Shown piece after piece: positions 24,813 through 33,092 of a stretch of 64,000 nt of DNA. The stretch is from P52-10 sp041397365. Its GTDB lineage: Bacteria > Pseudomonadota > Alphaproteobacteria > Rhizobiales > Xanthobacteraceae. How positions within the stretch are numbered: position 1 is the first letter of the stretch; every line of letters begins with the position of its first letter. The stretch lies in the NCBI GenBank assembly GCA_041397365.1, contig JAWKWT010000005.1:124001-188000 (forward strand), written 5' to 3'. The notes under the pieces were generated by a model. The model was not told the DNA's origin. It did no database searches and saw nothing but the letters and a program-made list of their open reading frames with translations. A program made the translations under genes and the position numbers.

Positions 24813-25946
24813 ATGGACGTCACGCAACTGCCGTTCGACACCGACGCGATGCTCGCCGGTCTGAAGCCATGGGTCGAATGCGAGAGCCCGACCTGGGACG
24901 CAGCCCGCGTCGGCGCGATGATGGATGTTGCCGCGCGCGACCTCGCGCTGATCGGCGCGCGGATCGAACGGATCGGCGGCCGCATGGGCTTCGGTGATTG
25001 CGTGCGTGCCTCCTTCGCCACCGGCGACAGCACCAAGCCCGGCATTCTCATCATGGGCCATCTCGACACGGTGCATCCGGTCGGCACGCTGGCCAGCCTG
25101 CCTTGGCGGCGCGAGGCCGACCGATGCTACGGCCCCGGCATCTTCGACATGAAGGCCGGCAATTACATCGCGCTGGAAGCGATACGCCAACTCCTGCGCG
25201 TCGGCGCGACCATCCATCTGCCGATCACCTTTCTGCTCACCAGCGACGAGGAAGTCGGCAGCCCGAGCACGCGCGATCTGATCGAGGCGGAAGCTGCGCG
25301 GCACGCTTACGTGCTGGTGCCGGAGCCGGCGCGACCGAATGGCGGCGTCGTCACCGGTCGCTACGCCATTGCGCGCTTCAATCTGGAGGCGGTCGGCCGC
25401 CCGAGCCATGCCGGCGCGCGCCTCGCGGAGGGCCGCTCCGCCATCCGTATCATGGCCGACATGATCCCGAAGATCGAATCGATGACGACGTCGGACTGCA
25501 CCTTCAGCGTCGGCGTGATCCATGGCGGGCAATGGGTGAATTGCGTGTCGAGTTCCTGCACCGGCGAGGCGCTGTCGATGGCGAAGAAGCAGGAGGATCT
25601 CGATCGCGGCGTCGAGCGCATGCTGGCGCTGTCGAAAGACAACCGCAATGACGGCCAGTTCATCGTCACGCGCGGCGTGACGCGGCCGGTCTGGGAAGCC
25701 AATGCCAAGACGATGGCGCTCTACGAGACGGCGAAAGGTATCGCCAGGCAGATCGGCATCGAGCTGCCGCATATGAGTTCGGGCGGCGGCTCCGACGGCA
25801 ATTTCACCGGGCCGATGGATGTGGCGACGCTGGACGGCCTCGGCGTAAGGGGCGCCGGCGCGCACACGCTGGAGGAGCACATCCTCATCGACAGCCTCGC
25901 CGAGCGCGCAAAACTGATGGCGGGAATTTTGATGGCGGCGAGGTAG
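24813..25946 (+). CDS. M20 family metallopeptidase (carboxypeptidase G2/ArgE-like)
   Basis: A 377-aa zinc hydrolase. Metal ligands and catalytic residues are visible: MGHLDTVHPVG (His, Asp), YGPGIFDMKAGN (bridging Asp), LLTSDEEVGSPS (catalytic Glu plus ligand Glu) and GAGAHTLEEH (late His). The dimerisation-domain motif is GRPSHAGARLAEGRSAI. A GGGAGGA site precedes ATG 24813. It lies 12 bp after the penicillin-acylase-family gene; the pair could first cut an acyl amide and then an amino-acid conjugate. Glutamate carboxypeptidase is the closest named relative by eye, but the substrate is uncertain. Confidence 0.88.
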   Translation: MDVTQLPFDTDAMLAGLKPWVECESPTWDAARVGAMMDVAARDLALIGARIERIGGRMGFGDCVRASFATGDSTKPGILIMGHLDTVHPVGTLASLPWRREADRCYGPGIFDMKAGNYIALEAIRQLLRVGATIHLPITFLLTSDEEVGSPSTRDLIEAEAARHAYVLVPEPARPNGGVVTGRYAIARFNLEAVGRPSHAGARLAEGRSAIRIMADMIPKIESMTTSDCTFSVGVIHGGQWVNCVSSSCTGEALSMAKKQEDLDRGVERMLALSKDNRNDGQFIVTRGVTRPVWEANAKTMALYETAKGIARQIGIELPHMSSGGGSDGNFTGPMDVATLDGLGVRGAGAHTLEEHILIDSLAERAKLMAGILMAAR

Positions 25947-25969
25947 TAAACCTCGCAGTATCCATTCTC

Positions 25970-26803
25970 ATGATTACCGGCCTCGACCATCTCGTGCTTC
26001 TCGCCCGCGACATCGGGCCTGCGATCGCAGCTTACGAAACGCTGCTGTCGCGGAAAGTCGCGTGGCGGACGGCGGGCGACGGCGTCGAGACCGCGATCTT
26101 CACGCTGGCCAACATGTCGCTCGAAATCATGGCCCCGTCCGGCGACGGGCCGATGGCCGCGCGCGTGCGCGCGCGGCTCGATGCGGAGGGCGAGGGACTT
26201 GCGAGCCTGTGCTTTCGCGTCAGCGACATCGACAGGTTTCAACGCCGGCTGCGGCGGCTCGGACTCAAGCCGGAGGATGTCGCCACCTCCGGCAGCACCA
26301 ACGCCATCGACGGCGCATCGCTGACATGGCGGCGGACCCGCACGGCGGTCGATGCGACTCACGGCGTCCGCCTGTTCTATCTCGAACCCACGGCCGAACG
26401 CCCGCTGTCTGCTTCCGCCGACGCGCCGATCGTCGGCCTCGATCACTTCGTGATCGCGACGCAAGATGCCGAGCGCGCCGCTGCGCTGTACGGCGCGCGG
26501 CTCGGCCTCGACATGCGGCTCGACCTGACGCAGCCAGACTGGAATGCGCGGCTGATGTTCTTCCGCTGCGGCGACCTCATCGTCGAAATTGTCCAACGCC
26601 TGAACGAGACGCCGAGCAACAAGCCCGACAGGCTCTGGGGCCTGAGCTGGCGCGTGAGCGACATCGAAGCCGTTCACGCGCGGCTGACGGCGGCGGGGCT
26701 CGATCTCACAGCGATCGGCGCGGGCAAGCGGCCGGGCACGCAGGTGTTCACGGTGAAGTCGGGAACGCTCGGCGTGCCGACGCTGGTGATTCAGACCGAT
26801 TGA
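25970..26803 (+). CDS. VOC family protein (two glyoxalase-like domains)
   Basis: A 277-aa protein with two vicinal-oxygen-chelate modules. Module one starts ITGLDHLVLLARDIGPAIAA with the ligand-type His; module two starts at about residue 154 with IVGLDHFVIATQDAERAAAL and has the Glu-type end LIVEIVQRLNE. This arrangement resembles the DUF4062/glyoxalase-like-3 and dioxygenase-like members. It begins 23 bp after the M20 peptidase and ends the plus-strand series 30 bp before repeat copy 3. Metal use and substrate are unknown. Confidence 0.8.
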   Translation: MITGLDHLVLLARDIGPAIAAYETLLSRKVAWRTAGDGVETAIFTLANMSLEIMAPSGDGPMAARVRARLDAEGEGLASLCFRVSDIDRFQRRLRRLGLKPEDVATSGSTNAIDGASLTWRRTRTAVDATHGVRLFYLEPTAERPLSASADAPIVGLDHFVIATQDAERAAALYGARLGLDMRLDLTQPDWNARLMFFRCGDLIVEIVQRLNETPSNKPDRLWGLSWRVSDIEAVHARLTAAGLDLTAIGAGKRPGTQVFTVKSGTLGVPTLVIQTD

Positions 26804-26833
26804 CCAGCGGCGCGCCGGTTCATCTGTTTATTC

Positions 26834-26882
26834 GAGCATGATCTTGTCCGAAAACCGGCTCCCACTTTTCGGGATCATGCTC
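26834..26882 (+). repeat. 49-bp dispersed palindromic repeat, copy 3
   Basis: GAGCATGATCTTGTCCGAAA, ACCGGCTCCCACTTTTCGGG, ATCATGCTC. It sits in the short gap between the converging VOC and CoxE-like genes; its last two bases are part of the CoxE-like stop codon (26881-26883). Confidence 0.87.
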
Positions 26883-28278
26883 AGTTCCGGTCCATCTCCA
26901 TGAGATCGACCACCACGCGCTCAAGCTGCCGAACGGTCCCGCACGTCCGCATGAACGTGCAGTACGGCTCGTAGCGCGGCATTTCGGAATCGCCCGTGCC
27001 CCACGCGAAGCGCGGCTCCGGGTTGAGCCAGATCACGCGGCGCGCGCGCTCGGAAATCCGGCGCAGGATGTCGGTGCGCGGATCGAGATTGTTGGTGCGG
27101 CCGTCGCCGAGAATGATGACGGTGGTGCGGTTCGTGACCTCGCTCATGAAACCGTCCTCGAAATCCTCGAACGATTTGCCGTAGTCCGACGAGCCGTAGC
27201 CGACGGTCTTCATCACGTCCTGCATCGCCTGGTCGATCGCGTTGCCGTCGAGGATGTCGCTGACATCGACGAGCCGCCCGGAGAAGGCATAGGTGTGAAT
27301 GTCGGAGATCGCCTCGTTCAGGCTGTACAGGAACAGCAGCAGGAATTCGGCAACGCGCGCGACCGAACCCGAGACGTCGCACAAGGCGATGATCTTCGGC
27401 TTGTCGACGCGCTTCTGCTTCCAGACGGTGATGAACGGAATGCCGCCCCAGCTCGCATTGCGGCGGATGGTCTTGCGCGTGTCGAGACGGCCGCGATTCT
27501 TCTTGCGGCGCGGCTTGTTGTATTTGTCGCGCAGGCGGCGGGCCATCTCGCCGACCAGCTTGCGCGTGCGCTCGATGTCCTGCCTTTCGAGCCGGTTGAG
27601 CGGCACGTTGCGCAGGATGTCGTTGCGCAGCGCCTCGGTGCCCTCGCGCGTGTAGAGCGTGATGGCGTCGTTCACCATGTCGCGCACGGCTTCGCGCAGG
27701 CCGTCGCGCGCGTACATCAATCGCTGCGGCTGATTGCCGGCGGCCTGCTGCGCCTCGATGTCGCTTTCGAGCCGCTCCATCCCCATCGCTTCGAGGATGC
27801 GGCTGGAGAACAGGCCGCGCTGGGTGAAGAAACGAATTTCTGAAAGTTTCGCCTGATCCGCCGCCGCCTGCATCGCCGACGCGACCGCGCCGCGATCGCC
27901 GGACATCAGCAGCTTCGCCAGCTCGCCATATTCTTCGCCGCTTTCGGCGTCCGCGCCATCGCCGTCGTCAGGCTGGCCGCCTTCGGACGAATCGTCGTCG
28001 GAGGACTGCGCCTCTTCCAGATTTTTCGGCTCTGGGCTTTTGAAGAAAAGATCGAAGCATTCGGACAGCGCCGCCTTCTCGTCCGGCGTCTTGGCGATGG
28101 TGAGCAGCAGCGCGTCGCGCAGCCGCTCCTTGTCGCTGTAGCCGATCGCGGCCACCGCGCTCATCGCGTCCATGCTCTCCGGCGGCGAGATGCGGCAGCC
28201 CACACCGCGCGCGGCGCGGAAGAACCGCAGCATCAGGTCGTTGGCAGCCTGCTCGTTCTCAATTCGGGACGAAAGCAC
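26881..28278 (-). CDS. VWA domain-containing CoxE-like protein
   Basis: A 465-aa CoxE-family protein. The VWA domain in the C-terminal third has the MIDAS motif ALCDVSGSV (about residues 300-308), the Thr-type position near RTTVIILGDGRTNN, and CoxE-type TGDSEMPRYEPY near the end. The middle is acidic (DDDSSEGGQPDDGDGADAES) and a basic stretch (NKPRRKKNRGR) follows. Translation starts at GTG 28276-28278, overlapping moxR by 20 bp; an ATG at 28233 is an alternative. CoxE partners MoxR/CoxD ATPases in metal-site maturation of CO dehydrogenase, but no coxMSL genes lie in this window, so the client protein is unknown. Confidence 0.87.
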   Translation of the reverse strand: MLSSRIENEQAANDLMLRFFRAARGVGCRISPPESMDAMSAVAAIGYSDKERLRDALLLTIAKTPDEKAALSECFDLFFKSPEPKNLEEAQSSDDDSSEGGQPDDGDGADAESGEEYGELAKLLMSGDRGAVASAMQAAADQAKLSEIRFFTQRGLFSSRILEAMGMERLESDIEAQQAAGNQPQRLMYARDGLREAVRDMVNDAITLYTREGTEALRNDILRNVPLNRLERQDIERTRKLVGEMARRLRDKYNKPRRKKNRGRLDTRKTIRRNASWGGIPFITVWKQKRVDKPKIIALCDVSGSVARVAEFLLLFLYSLNEAISDIHTYAFSGRLVDVSDILDGNAIDQAMQDVMKTVGYGSSDYGKSFEDFEDGFMSEVTNRTTVIILGDGRTNNLDPRTDILRRISERARRVIWLNPEPRFAWGTGDSEMPRYEPYCTFMRTCGTVRQLERVVVDLMEMDRN

Positions 28279-29209
28279 GTTCGGCCTTGTCGATCAGTTC
28301 GCCGATCTGCGGCGTCACCGTCTCCATATCGACTTCGTATTTCAGCAGCACGTTCAGCGTGTCGCGCACCACGTCATGGTTGAGCGTGGAGGTGTGCAGC
28401 AGCAAGAGCACGCGCGCCCAGTCGATCGTCTCGCTGACCGACGGCAGCTTCTTCAAGTCGAGCGTGCGCATTTCATGCACGAAGGCGACGATCTTCTTGC
28501 GCAGCTCCTGCGCAACGCCCGGCACGCGCGTCTCGATGATGCGCGCTTCGAGGCGCGGCTCGGGGAAGCCGATATGCAGGTGGATGCAGCGGCGCTTCAG
28601 CGCGTCGCCAAGATCGCGGTTGGCGTTCGAGGTCAGGATGACGATCGGCTTCGTCACCGCGCTGATGCGGCCGATTTCCGGGATCGTGATCTGATAGTCG
28701 GACAGGATTTCGAGCAGGAACGCCTCGAACTCCGCATCCGCCTTGTCGATCTCGTCGATCAGCAGCACCGCGCCGTCCTTCTGCTCCAGCGCCTGCAACA
28801 GCGGGCGGGGCTCGACGAACTGGCGCGAGAAGAAGATGTCTCCGAAATCGTGCAGCCGGTTCAGCGCGGCTTGCAGCGTATCGGTCTGGCCGATGACCTC
28901 GCCGAGCTTGTCCTTCAGGATCTGCGTGTAGAGCAGCTGCTTGGCGTATTTCCACTCATACAGCGCCTTGGCCTCGTCGAGGCCTTCATAGCACTGCATG
29001 CGGATCAGCTCGATGTTCTGCCAGGCGGCGATCGATTTCGCCAGTTCGGTCTTGCCGACGCCGGCCGGACCCTCGACCAGGATCGGCTTGTCCAGCCGCT
29101 GCGCCAGAAACACCGCGGTCGAAATCTGCCGGCTGGCAATATAGCCGGCCTCCGCCAAACCGCGATTGACGTTTTCGATCGCGGTCGCCGGATCAAGAAG
29201 ACTGTCCAT
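28259..29209 (-). CDS. MoxR family AAA+ ATPase (CoxD-like)
   Basis: A 316-aa AAA+ ATPase. Walker A is VEGPAGVGKTELAK (about residues 45-58), Walker B is VLLIDEIDKAD (about 147-157), sensor 1 is IVILTSNANRDL and the arginine finger region is ALKRRCIHLHIGFPEP. A GAGGG site lies about 5 nt before the ATG. It is co-transcribed with the CoxE-like VWA gene, a standard MoxR-VWA chaperone pair that remodels or inserts cofactors into a client. It diverges from the MaoC pair. Confidence 0.92.
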   Translation of the reverse strand: MDSLLDPATAIENVNRGLAEAGYIASRQISTAVFLAQRLDKPILVEGPAGVGKTELAKSIAAWQNIELIRMQCYEGLDEAKALYEWKYAKQLLYTQILKDKLGEVIGQTDTLQAALNRLHDFGDIFFSRQFVEPRPLLQALEQKDGAVLLIDEIDKADAEFEAFLLEILSDYQITIPEIGRISAVTKPIVILTSNANRDLGDALKRRCIHLHIGFPEPRLEARIIETRVPGVAQELRKKIVAFVHEMRTLDLKKLPSVSETIDWARVLLLLHTSTLNHDVVRDTLNVLLKYEVDMETVTPQIGELIDKAERAFVPN

Positions 29210-29438
29210 TTGCCCTCGAATGCCTTGAGCCCGTCCCTGCCGGTTCGGCGCGCCGCCCGGCTCTTTTCACGGGGATGAATAGAAGAATTTGCTCCGCCGC
29301 GATAGGCTGAAAGGCCCGCGTGCACGCCGTGGCTTCATGCATTTTGACACAAAGCCCATGCGCGAGGCGACACCCGACTCGACAGGCGCACGGCGATGAC
29401 CTAACGTTTCCTGACTGGAACTAGGGAGACAAACCACA

Positions 29439-29918
29439 GTGTCAAAAATCACCTTTCCCGTCGAAGCCACGCACATCATGATGTTTGCGCGCGCGATCGG
29501 GGATACCAACCCGGTCTATCACGACGCCGAAGCCGCCAAGAAAACCGAGGCGAAGGGCGTTCTCGCGCCGCCGACCTTCGTGCAGGCGGTCGCTCAGTTC
29601 GATCCCGACTCTCATCTGCGGCCGAAGCCCGGCCAGAAATGGTTCGGTTCCGCCAAGGGGCCGACCGGCATCGACGGCAAGCCGGCGTCGTCCGGCGGCC
29701 TGCATGCCGAGCAGGAATACACCTATCACCGGCCGCTGCTGGCCGGCGAAGTGCTCACCTCCGAGGTCAAGCAGGGCAAGACCTGGGAGAAGGAGAGCAA
29801 GCGCGCCGGCAAGCTGATCTTCCGCGAGCGCATCACCGAACACCGCGACGCAAAGGGCGAACTCGTCGTTACCGCGCGCAGCGTCGGCGTCACCACCGAG
29901 CGTCCCGTCGGCTCGTAA
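29439..29918 (+). CDS. MaoC-like N-terminal hot-dog dehydratase subunit (HadA/FAS1-like)
   Basis: A 159-aa hot-dog protein of the FAS1-dehydratase N-terminal family. The start is GTG 29439 (VSKITFPVEATHIMMFARAI), about 9 nt after TAGGGAG. Family features are the helix AIGDTNPVYHDAEAAKK, then VLAPPTFVQAVAQFDPD and the core EQEYTYHRPLLAGEVL. In mycobacterial HadAB and steroid ChsH1/H2 complexes this type of subunit lacks the catalytic dyad and shapes the long substrate channel, while the partner supplies Asp and His. The partner gene follows after 13 bp. Confidence 0.85.
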   Translation: MSKITFPVEATHIMMFARAIGDTNPVYHDAEAAKKTEAKGVLAPPTFVQAVAQFDPDSHLRPKPGQKWFGSAKGPTGIDGKPASSGGLHAEQEYTYHRPLLAGEVLTSEVKQGKTWEKESKRAGKLIFRERITEHRDAKGELVVTARSVGVTTERPVGS

Positions 29919-29931
29919 GGAGAACCAGACA

Positions 29932-30354
29932 ATGGCTTTGAAAGCATCACAATTGAAGGTCGGCGACACGCATTCCGAGCGCGTCTGCGAAAACCTCTCG
30001 CGCACGCAGCTCGTGCAATATGCCGGCGCGTCCGGCGACTACAACCCGCTCCACTCCGACGAGGTCTACACGACGCAGGTCGGCGGCTACAAAAGCGTGT
30101 TCGCCCACGGCATGCTGTCGATGGGCCTGACCGGCAAGATGCTGACCAACTGGGTCGGCGACGCGCGGCTGAAGAAATTCGGCGTCCGTTTCACCAATCA
30201 GGTCTGGCCGGGCGACACGCTGGACGCCAAGGCGACCGTGACCGCGATCCGCGAGGAAAACGGCGAGCACCTGGTCGATCTCGCGCTTTCGACCACCAAT
30301 CAGGACGGTCAGGAAGTCGTCTCGGGAACGGCGATCGCCCGCGTCGACCCGTAA
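29932..30354 (+). CDS. MaoC family (R)-specific enoyl-CoA hydratase subunit (HadB-like)
   Basis: A 140-aa MaoC hot-dog protein with the hydratase motif YAGASGDYNPLHSDEVYTTQ (about residues 31-50), giving the catalytic Asp36 and His41, then HGMLSMGLTGKML. It lies 13 bp after a non-catalytic MaoC-N subunit, with an AAGGAGA site before the ATG. The two most likely form a heterodimeric (R)-hydratase for a large or branched enoyl-CoA. A strong terminator closes the unit 26 bp downstream. Confidence 0.88.
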   Translation: MALKASQLKVGDTHSERVCENLSRTQLVQYAGASGDYNPLHSDEVYTTQVGGYKSVFAHGMLSMGLTGKMLTNWVGDARLKKFGVRFTNQVWPGDTLDAKATVTAIREENGEHLVDLALSTTNQDGQEVVSGTAIARVDP

Positions 30355-30379
30355 GCGGATCGGCCTCAAGAGCTACCCG

Positions 30380-30411
30380 GCGCCCGCATCACCCGATGCG
30401 GGCGCTTTTTT
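30380..30411 (+). terminator. Rho-independent terminator after the MaoC pair
   Basis: Perfect 11-bp stem GCGCCCGCATC (30380-30390) with GATGCGGGCGC (30395-30405), a 4-nt loop, and TTTTTT (30406-30411). Confidence 0.93.
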
Positions 30412-30434
30412 GCCCTTTCCATCAGCCGAATTGT

Positions 30435-30458
30435 CCTTATTTATTCAAAACGATAAGG
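30435..30458. promoter_or_regulatory. Inverted repeat before oxyR, candidate LysR-type operator
   Basis: CCTTAT (30435-30440) and ATAAGG (30453-30458) are inverted around an AT-rich 12-nt centre, ending 11 bp before the oxyR ATG. LysR-type regulators often repress their own gene from such sites. There is no direct proof of binding. Confidence 0.4.
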
Positions 30459-30469
30459 GCATCTGATCG

Positions 30470-31384
30470 ATGGTTACGCTGAAACAGCTTCGCTATTTCG
30501 ACGCGGTGGCGCGTGTCGGCCATTTCGGCAAGGCGGCCGAGCAATGCGCGGTAACGCAGCCGGCGCTGTCGATGCAGATTCAGGAGCTGGAGCGCGAACT
30601 CGGCGCGCAACTGGTCGAGCGGGACCGGCGCGGCGTGATCCTGACCGACGCCGGGCGCGAGGTCGCCGCCCGCGCCGCGCGCATCCTTGAGGACACGCGC
30701 GACCTTGTCGGCTTCGCCCGTCGTCAGGACTCGGTGCTGTCCGGGCCGCTGCATCTTGGCGTGATCCCGTCGGTCGCGCCGTATCTCTTGCCGTCGCTGC
30801 TGCCGCGCATCCGCGACGCCTATCCCGATCTGAACCTGTTTCTTCGCGAAACCCAGACCGTGCATTTGCTGCGCGAACTCCTGGACGGCCAGCTCGATCT
30901 GCTCGTCCTCGCTCTGCCGGTCGAGCACCCGCAGGTCGAAACCCTGGCGCTGTTCGACGACCGTTTCGTGCTGGCGATGCCGGCAACGCACGAGGTGCCC
31001 GATCGCGTCCGCGCGACCGCCGACCTGTTGCAGCGCGACCGCCTGCTGCTGCTTGAGGAAGGTCATTGCCTGCGCGATCAGGCGCTCGCCTTCTGCAATC
31101 TCCGCCGGGTCGAGAACATCGACACGTCCGGCGCGTCGAACCTGTCGACCATCGTCCAGCTCGTGGCCAACGGCATGGGCATGACGCTGTTGCCGGAACT
31201 CAGCCTCGATGTCGAGGCGCGCTCCGACGGCATCACGCTGATGCGGTTCGTCGATCCGGAACCGCAGCGCACGATCGGCCTCGCCTGGCGCCGCTCGTCG
31301 CCGCGCAAGCGGCATTTCGCCGAACTCGGCAGGCTGATCGCGTCCGTGGCGGAGGGCCGAAGCACGTCGCGCTGGCCGGTCTGA
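30470..31384 (+). CDS. oxyR: Hydrogen-peroxide-responsive LysR-type regulator OxyR
   Basis: A 304-aa LysR-type regulator. The winged helix-turn-helix is at residues 1-60 (LRYFDAVARVGHFGKAAEQC, TQPALSMQIQELE). The redox switch is explicit: Cys200 and Cys209 in EEGHCLRDQALAFCNL have the same spacing as Cys199/Cys208 of E. coli OxyR. A peroxide-activated disulfide is therefore expected. No catalase, peroxidase or ahpC gene is adjacent; the neighbours are a MaoC pair (behind a terminator) and DUF3297/tenA. The regulator may control distant genes. The start is ATG 30470, with only a weak upstream AAGG. Confidence 0.9.
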   Translation: MVTLKQLRYFDAVARVGHFGKAAEQCAVTQPALSMQIQELERELGAQLVERDRRGVILTDAGREVAARAARILEDTRDLVGFARRQDSVLSGPLHLGVIPSVAPYLLPSLLPRIRDAYPDLNLFLRETQTVHLLRELLDGQLDLLVLALPVEHPQVETLALFDDRFVLAMPATHEVPDRVRATADLLQRDRLLLLEEGHCLRDQALAFCNLRRVENIDTSGASNLSTIVQLVANGMGMTLLPELSLDVEARSDGITLMRFVDPEPQRTIGLAWRRSSPRKRHFAELGRLIASVAEGRSTSRWPV

Positions 31385-31468
31385 GCTTGATCGGCGCCTG
31401 CGCTTGGCCGCCGCGCCGAACCTGATATATCCGGCGATCATCATTCGCCCTGTTTTATGGAACCGTCC

Positions 31469-31711
31469 ATGTCCGATACGCCTCCCGACCGTCTCTCCAT
31501 CAACCCGTCGAGCCCCTGGTACAATGAAGAGGTGCTGTCGCGGGATGTCGGCGTCCGCTTCAAGGGCGTGGACCGCACCAATATCGAGGAATATTGCGTC
31601 AGCGAGGGCTGGGTGCGCATGACCGCCGGCAACGCCAAGGACCGCTACGGCAATCCGATGACCATCAAGGTGTCGGGCGAGGTCGAGCCGTATTTCCGCA
31701 CGAAAGAATAA
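31469..31711 (+). CDS. DUF3297 family protein
   Basis: An 80-aa cytoplasmic protein of the DUF3297 family (SINPSSPWYNEEVLSRDVGV, then GVDRTNIEEYCVSEGWVRM and a basic GNPMTIKVSGEVEPYF end). ATG 31469 was chosen; another ATG 12 nt upstream (31457) is possible. The family is small and conserved in proteobacteria without known function. It lies between oxyR and the TenA-like gene, 22 bp before the latter. Confidence 0.8.
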   Translation: MSDTPPDRLSINPSSPWYNEEVLSRDVGVRFKGVDRTNIEEYCVSEGWVRMTAGNAKDRYGNPMTIKVSGEVEPYFRTKE

Positions 31712-31733
31712 CAACCGCCGGAGTGCGCTTGAC

Positions 31734-32399
31734 GTGGACATCTTCGACCGGCTGAAAGCCGAGGCGGCCGCCGACTGGTCGAGCTATATCGACCAGTCCT
31801 TCGTCCGCCAGCTCGGCGAAGGAACGCTGCCTGAGGCCGCGGTCCGCACCTATCTGGTGCAGGACTATCTGTTCCTGATCCAGTTCGCGCGCGCTTATGC
31901 GCTGGCGATCTACAAGAGCCGCAACCTCGCCGACATGCGCACCGCCCAGGCCGGCGTCGCGGCGATCCTCGACGTGGAGATGGACCTGCATGTCCGGCTC
32001 TGCGGACGCTGGGGCCTGACGCCGGACATGCTGGAGACCGCGCCAGAATTGCAGGCGACCGTCGCCTATACCCGCTTCGTGCTCGATTGCGGCCAGTCCG
32101 GCGACCTGCTCGATCTGCATGTCGCGCTTTCGCCTTGCGTCATCGGCTATGCCGAGATCGCGCCAAGGCTGGTGGCGACGAGCCCGCGGCCGATGGCGGA
32201 TCACCCCTATCGCGAATGGATCGCCGAATATGCCGGCGACGCCTATCAGGCGGTCGCACACAACGCCCGCGCGCATCTGTCGCGGCTTGCGGCTAAGGCT
32301 ATGACGGAGCAGCGCTTTCCTGAACTCTGCGGAATTTTCGCCAAGGCCGCGCGGCTGGAGGCGGATTTCTGGCAGATGGGGCTCGATCACGCCGCCTAG
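31734..32399 (+). CDS. TenA family protein (aminopyrimidine aminohydrolase-like)
   Basis: A 221-aa all-helical TenA/thiaminase II homologue. The start is GTG 31734 (VDIFDRLKAEAAADWSSYID). The family core is seen in RTYLVQDYLFLIQFARAYAL and the active-site Cys in ALSPCVIGYAEIAPRL, followed by HPYREWIAEYAGDAYQ and the C-terminal Glu (RLEADFWQMGL). TenA salvages the thiamine pyrimidine by hydrolysing aminopyrimidines, but no thi genes are adjacent, so the exact role is uncertain. Cytoplasmic. Confidence 0.88.
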   Translation: MDIFDRLKAEAAADWSSYIDQSFVRQLGEGTLPEAAVRTYLVQDYLFLIQFARAYALAIYKSRNLADMRTAQAGVAAILDVEMDLHVRLCGRWGLTPDMLETAPELQATVAYTRFVLDCGQSGDLLDLHVALSPCVIGYAEIAPRLVATSPRPMADHPYREWIAEYAGDAYQAVAHNARAHLSRLAAKAMTEQRFPELCGIFAKAARLEADFWQMGLDHAA

Positions 32400-32474
32400 A
32401 AGGCGCGCGGCCAACTCCCCAATCTTGACGACATGATGGCGGCCTGCTGCAATAGCTGCTAGGAAACGCTTGTC

Positions 32475-33002
32475 ATGAAGCTTTGGTTTACGAGGAAAGG
32501 TTTTCGGGAGAGTCGCGAGGCGAAAGCCGCGTCCGGCTCCGCCGACGACAAGGCGGCGTTCGACGCCACCGTCGAACAGACGCTGCGCGCCGCGCAGGCG
32601 ATCAACGACGCGCCGTCCGAGCCTGCGTCCGAAGCCCCGGCACGCGACATTTTCGACATTTTCCGCACCTTGCGCGAGCCAGTGCCGGCCGCCGGCGCAA
32701 GCTTTGCGCCGGAGACCGAGCTTCCGCAGGTCGACGCGCTTCAGGTCGAGCCGCAACAGCACGACGAACCGCCAATCGGAACACTACCGCCCGGCCCGGC
32801 CGCGCCGACGGCGAGCCGTGCCGTCAGGACCGGCGCAAAACCCGGACCGATGCGCGCGGAGGTGGAGCGGCGTGCGGCGAATTACCGCGCCTTCCAGATC
32901 AAGCTGAACGAGGACCGCGAGGCGCGCATCCGCAAGACCATGGCCGATGTGCGCAGCCAGTTGCAGCGGCTCGACAGCCAGGGCCCGCGGCCGCGGCCTT
33001 GA
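32475..33002 (+). CDS. Hypothetical protein, Pro/Ala-rich with basic coiled C-terminus
   Basis: A 175-aa protein I do not recognise. An AGGAAA site precedes ATG 32475. The N-terminus (MKLWFTRKGFRESREAKAAS) is basic, a low-complexity Ala/Pro/Glu middle follows (residues 45-115), and residues 125-170 form a charged helix (MRAEVERRAANYRAFQIKLN, EDREARIRKTMADVRSQLQR). There is no signal peptide or membrane segment. GC-rich reading frames on other strands overlap it, but the start signal and the genus-typical codon use favour this one. It is followed by repeat copy 4. Confidence 0.55.
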   Translation: MKLWFTRKGFRESREAKAASGSADDKAAFDATVEQTLRAAQAINDAPSEPASEAPARDIFDIFRTLREPVPAAGASFAPETELPQVDALQVEPQQHDEPPIGTLPPGPAAPTASRAVRTGAKPGPMRAEVERRAANYRAFQIKLNEDREARIRKTMADVRSQLQRLDSQGPRPRP

Positions 33003-33023
33003 TACCTCTCCCCTTCATCGATC

Positions 33024-33072
33024 GAGCATGATCTTGTCCGAAAACAGGCTCCCACTTTTCGGGACCATGCTC
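33024..33072 (+). repeat. 49-bp dispersed palindromic repeat, copy 4
   Basis: GAGCATGATCTTGTCCGAAA, ACAGGCTCCCACTTTTCGGG, ACCATGCTC: two differences from copy 3. It lies between the hypothetical gene and the RidA-like gene, about 20 bp before the latter's start. Confidence 0.87.
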
Positions 33073-33092
33073 TAAACATCTGGAGTTCAGCG

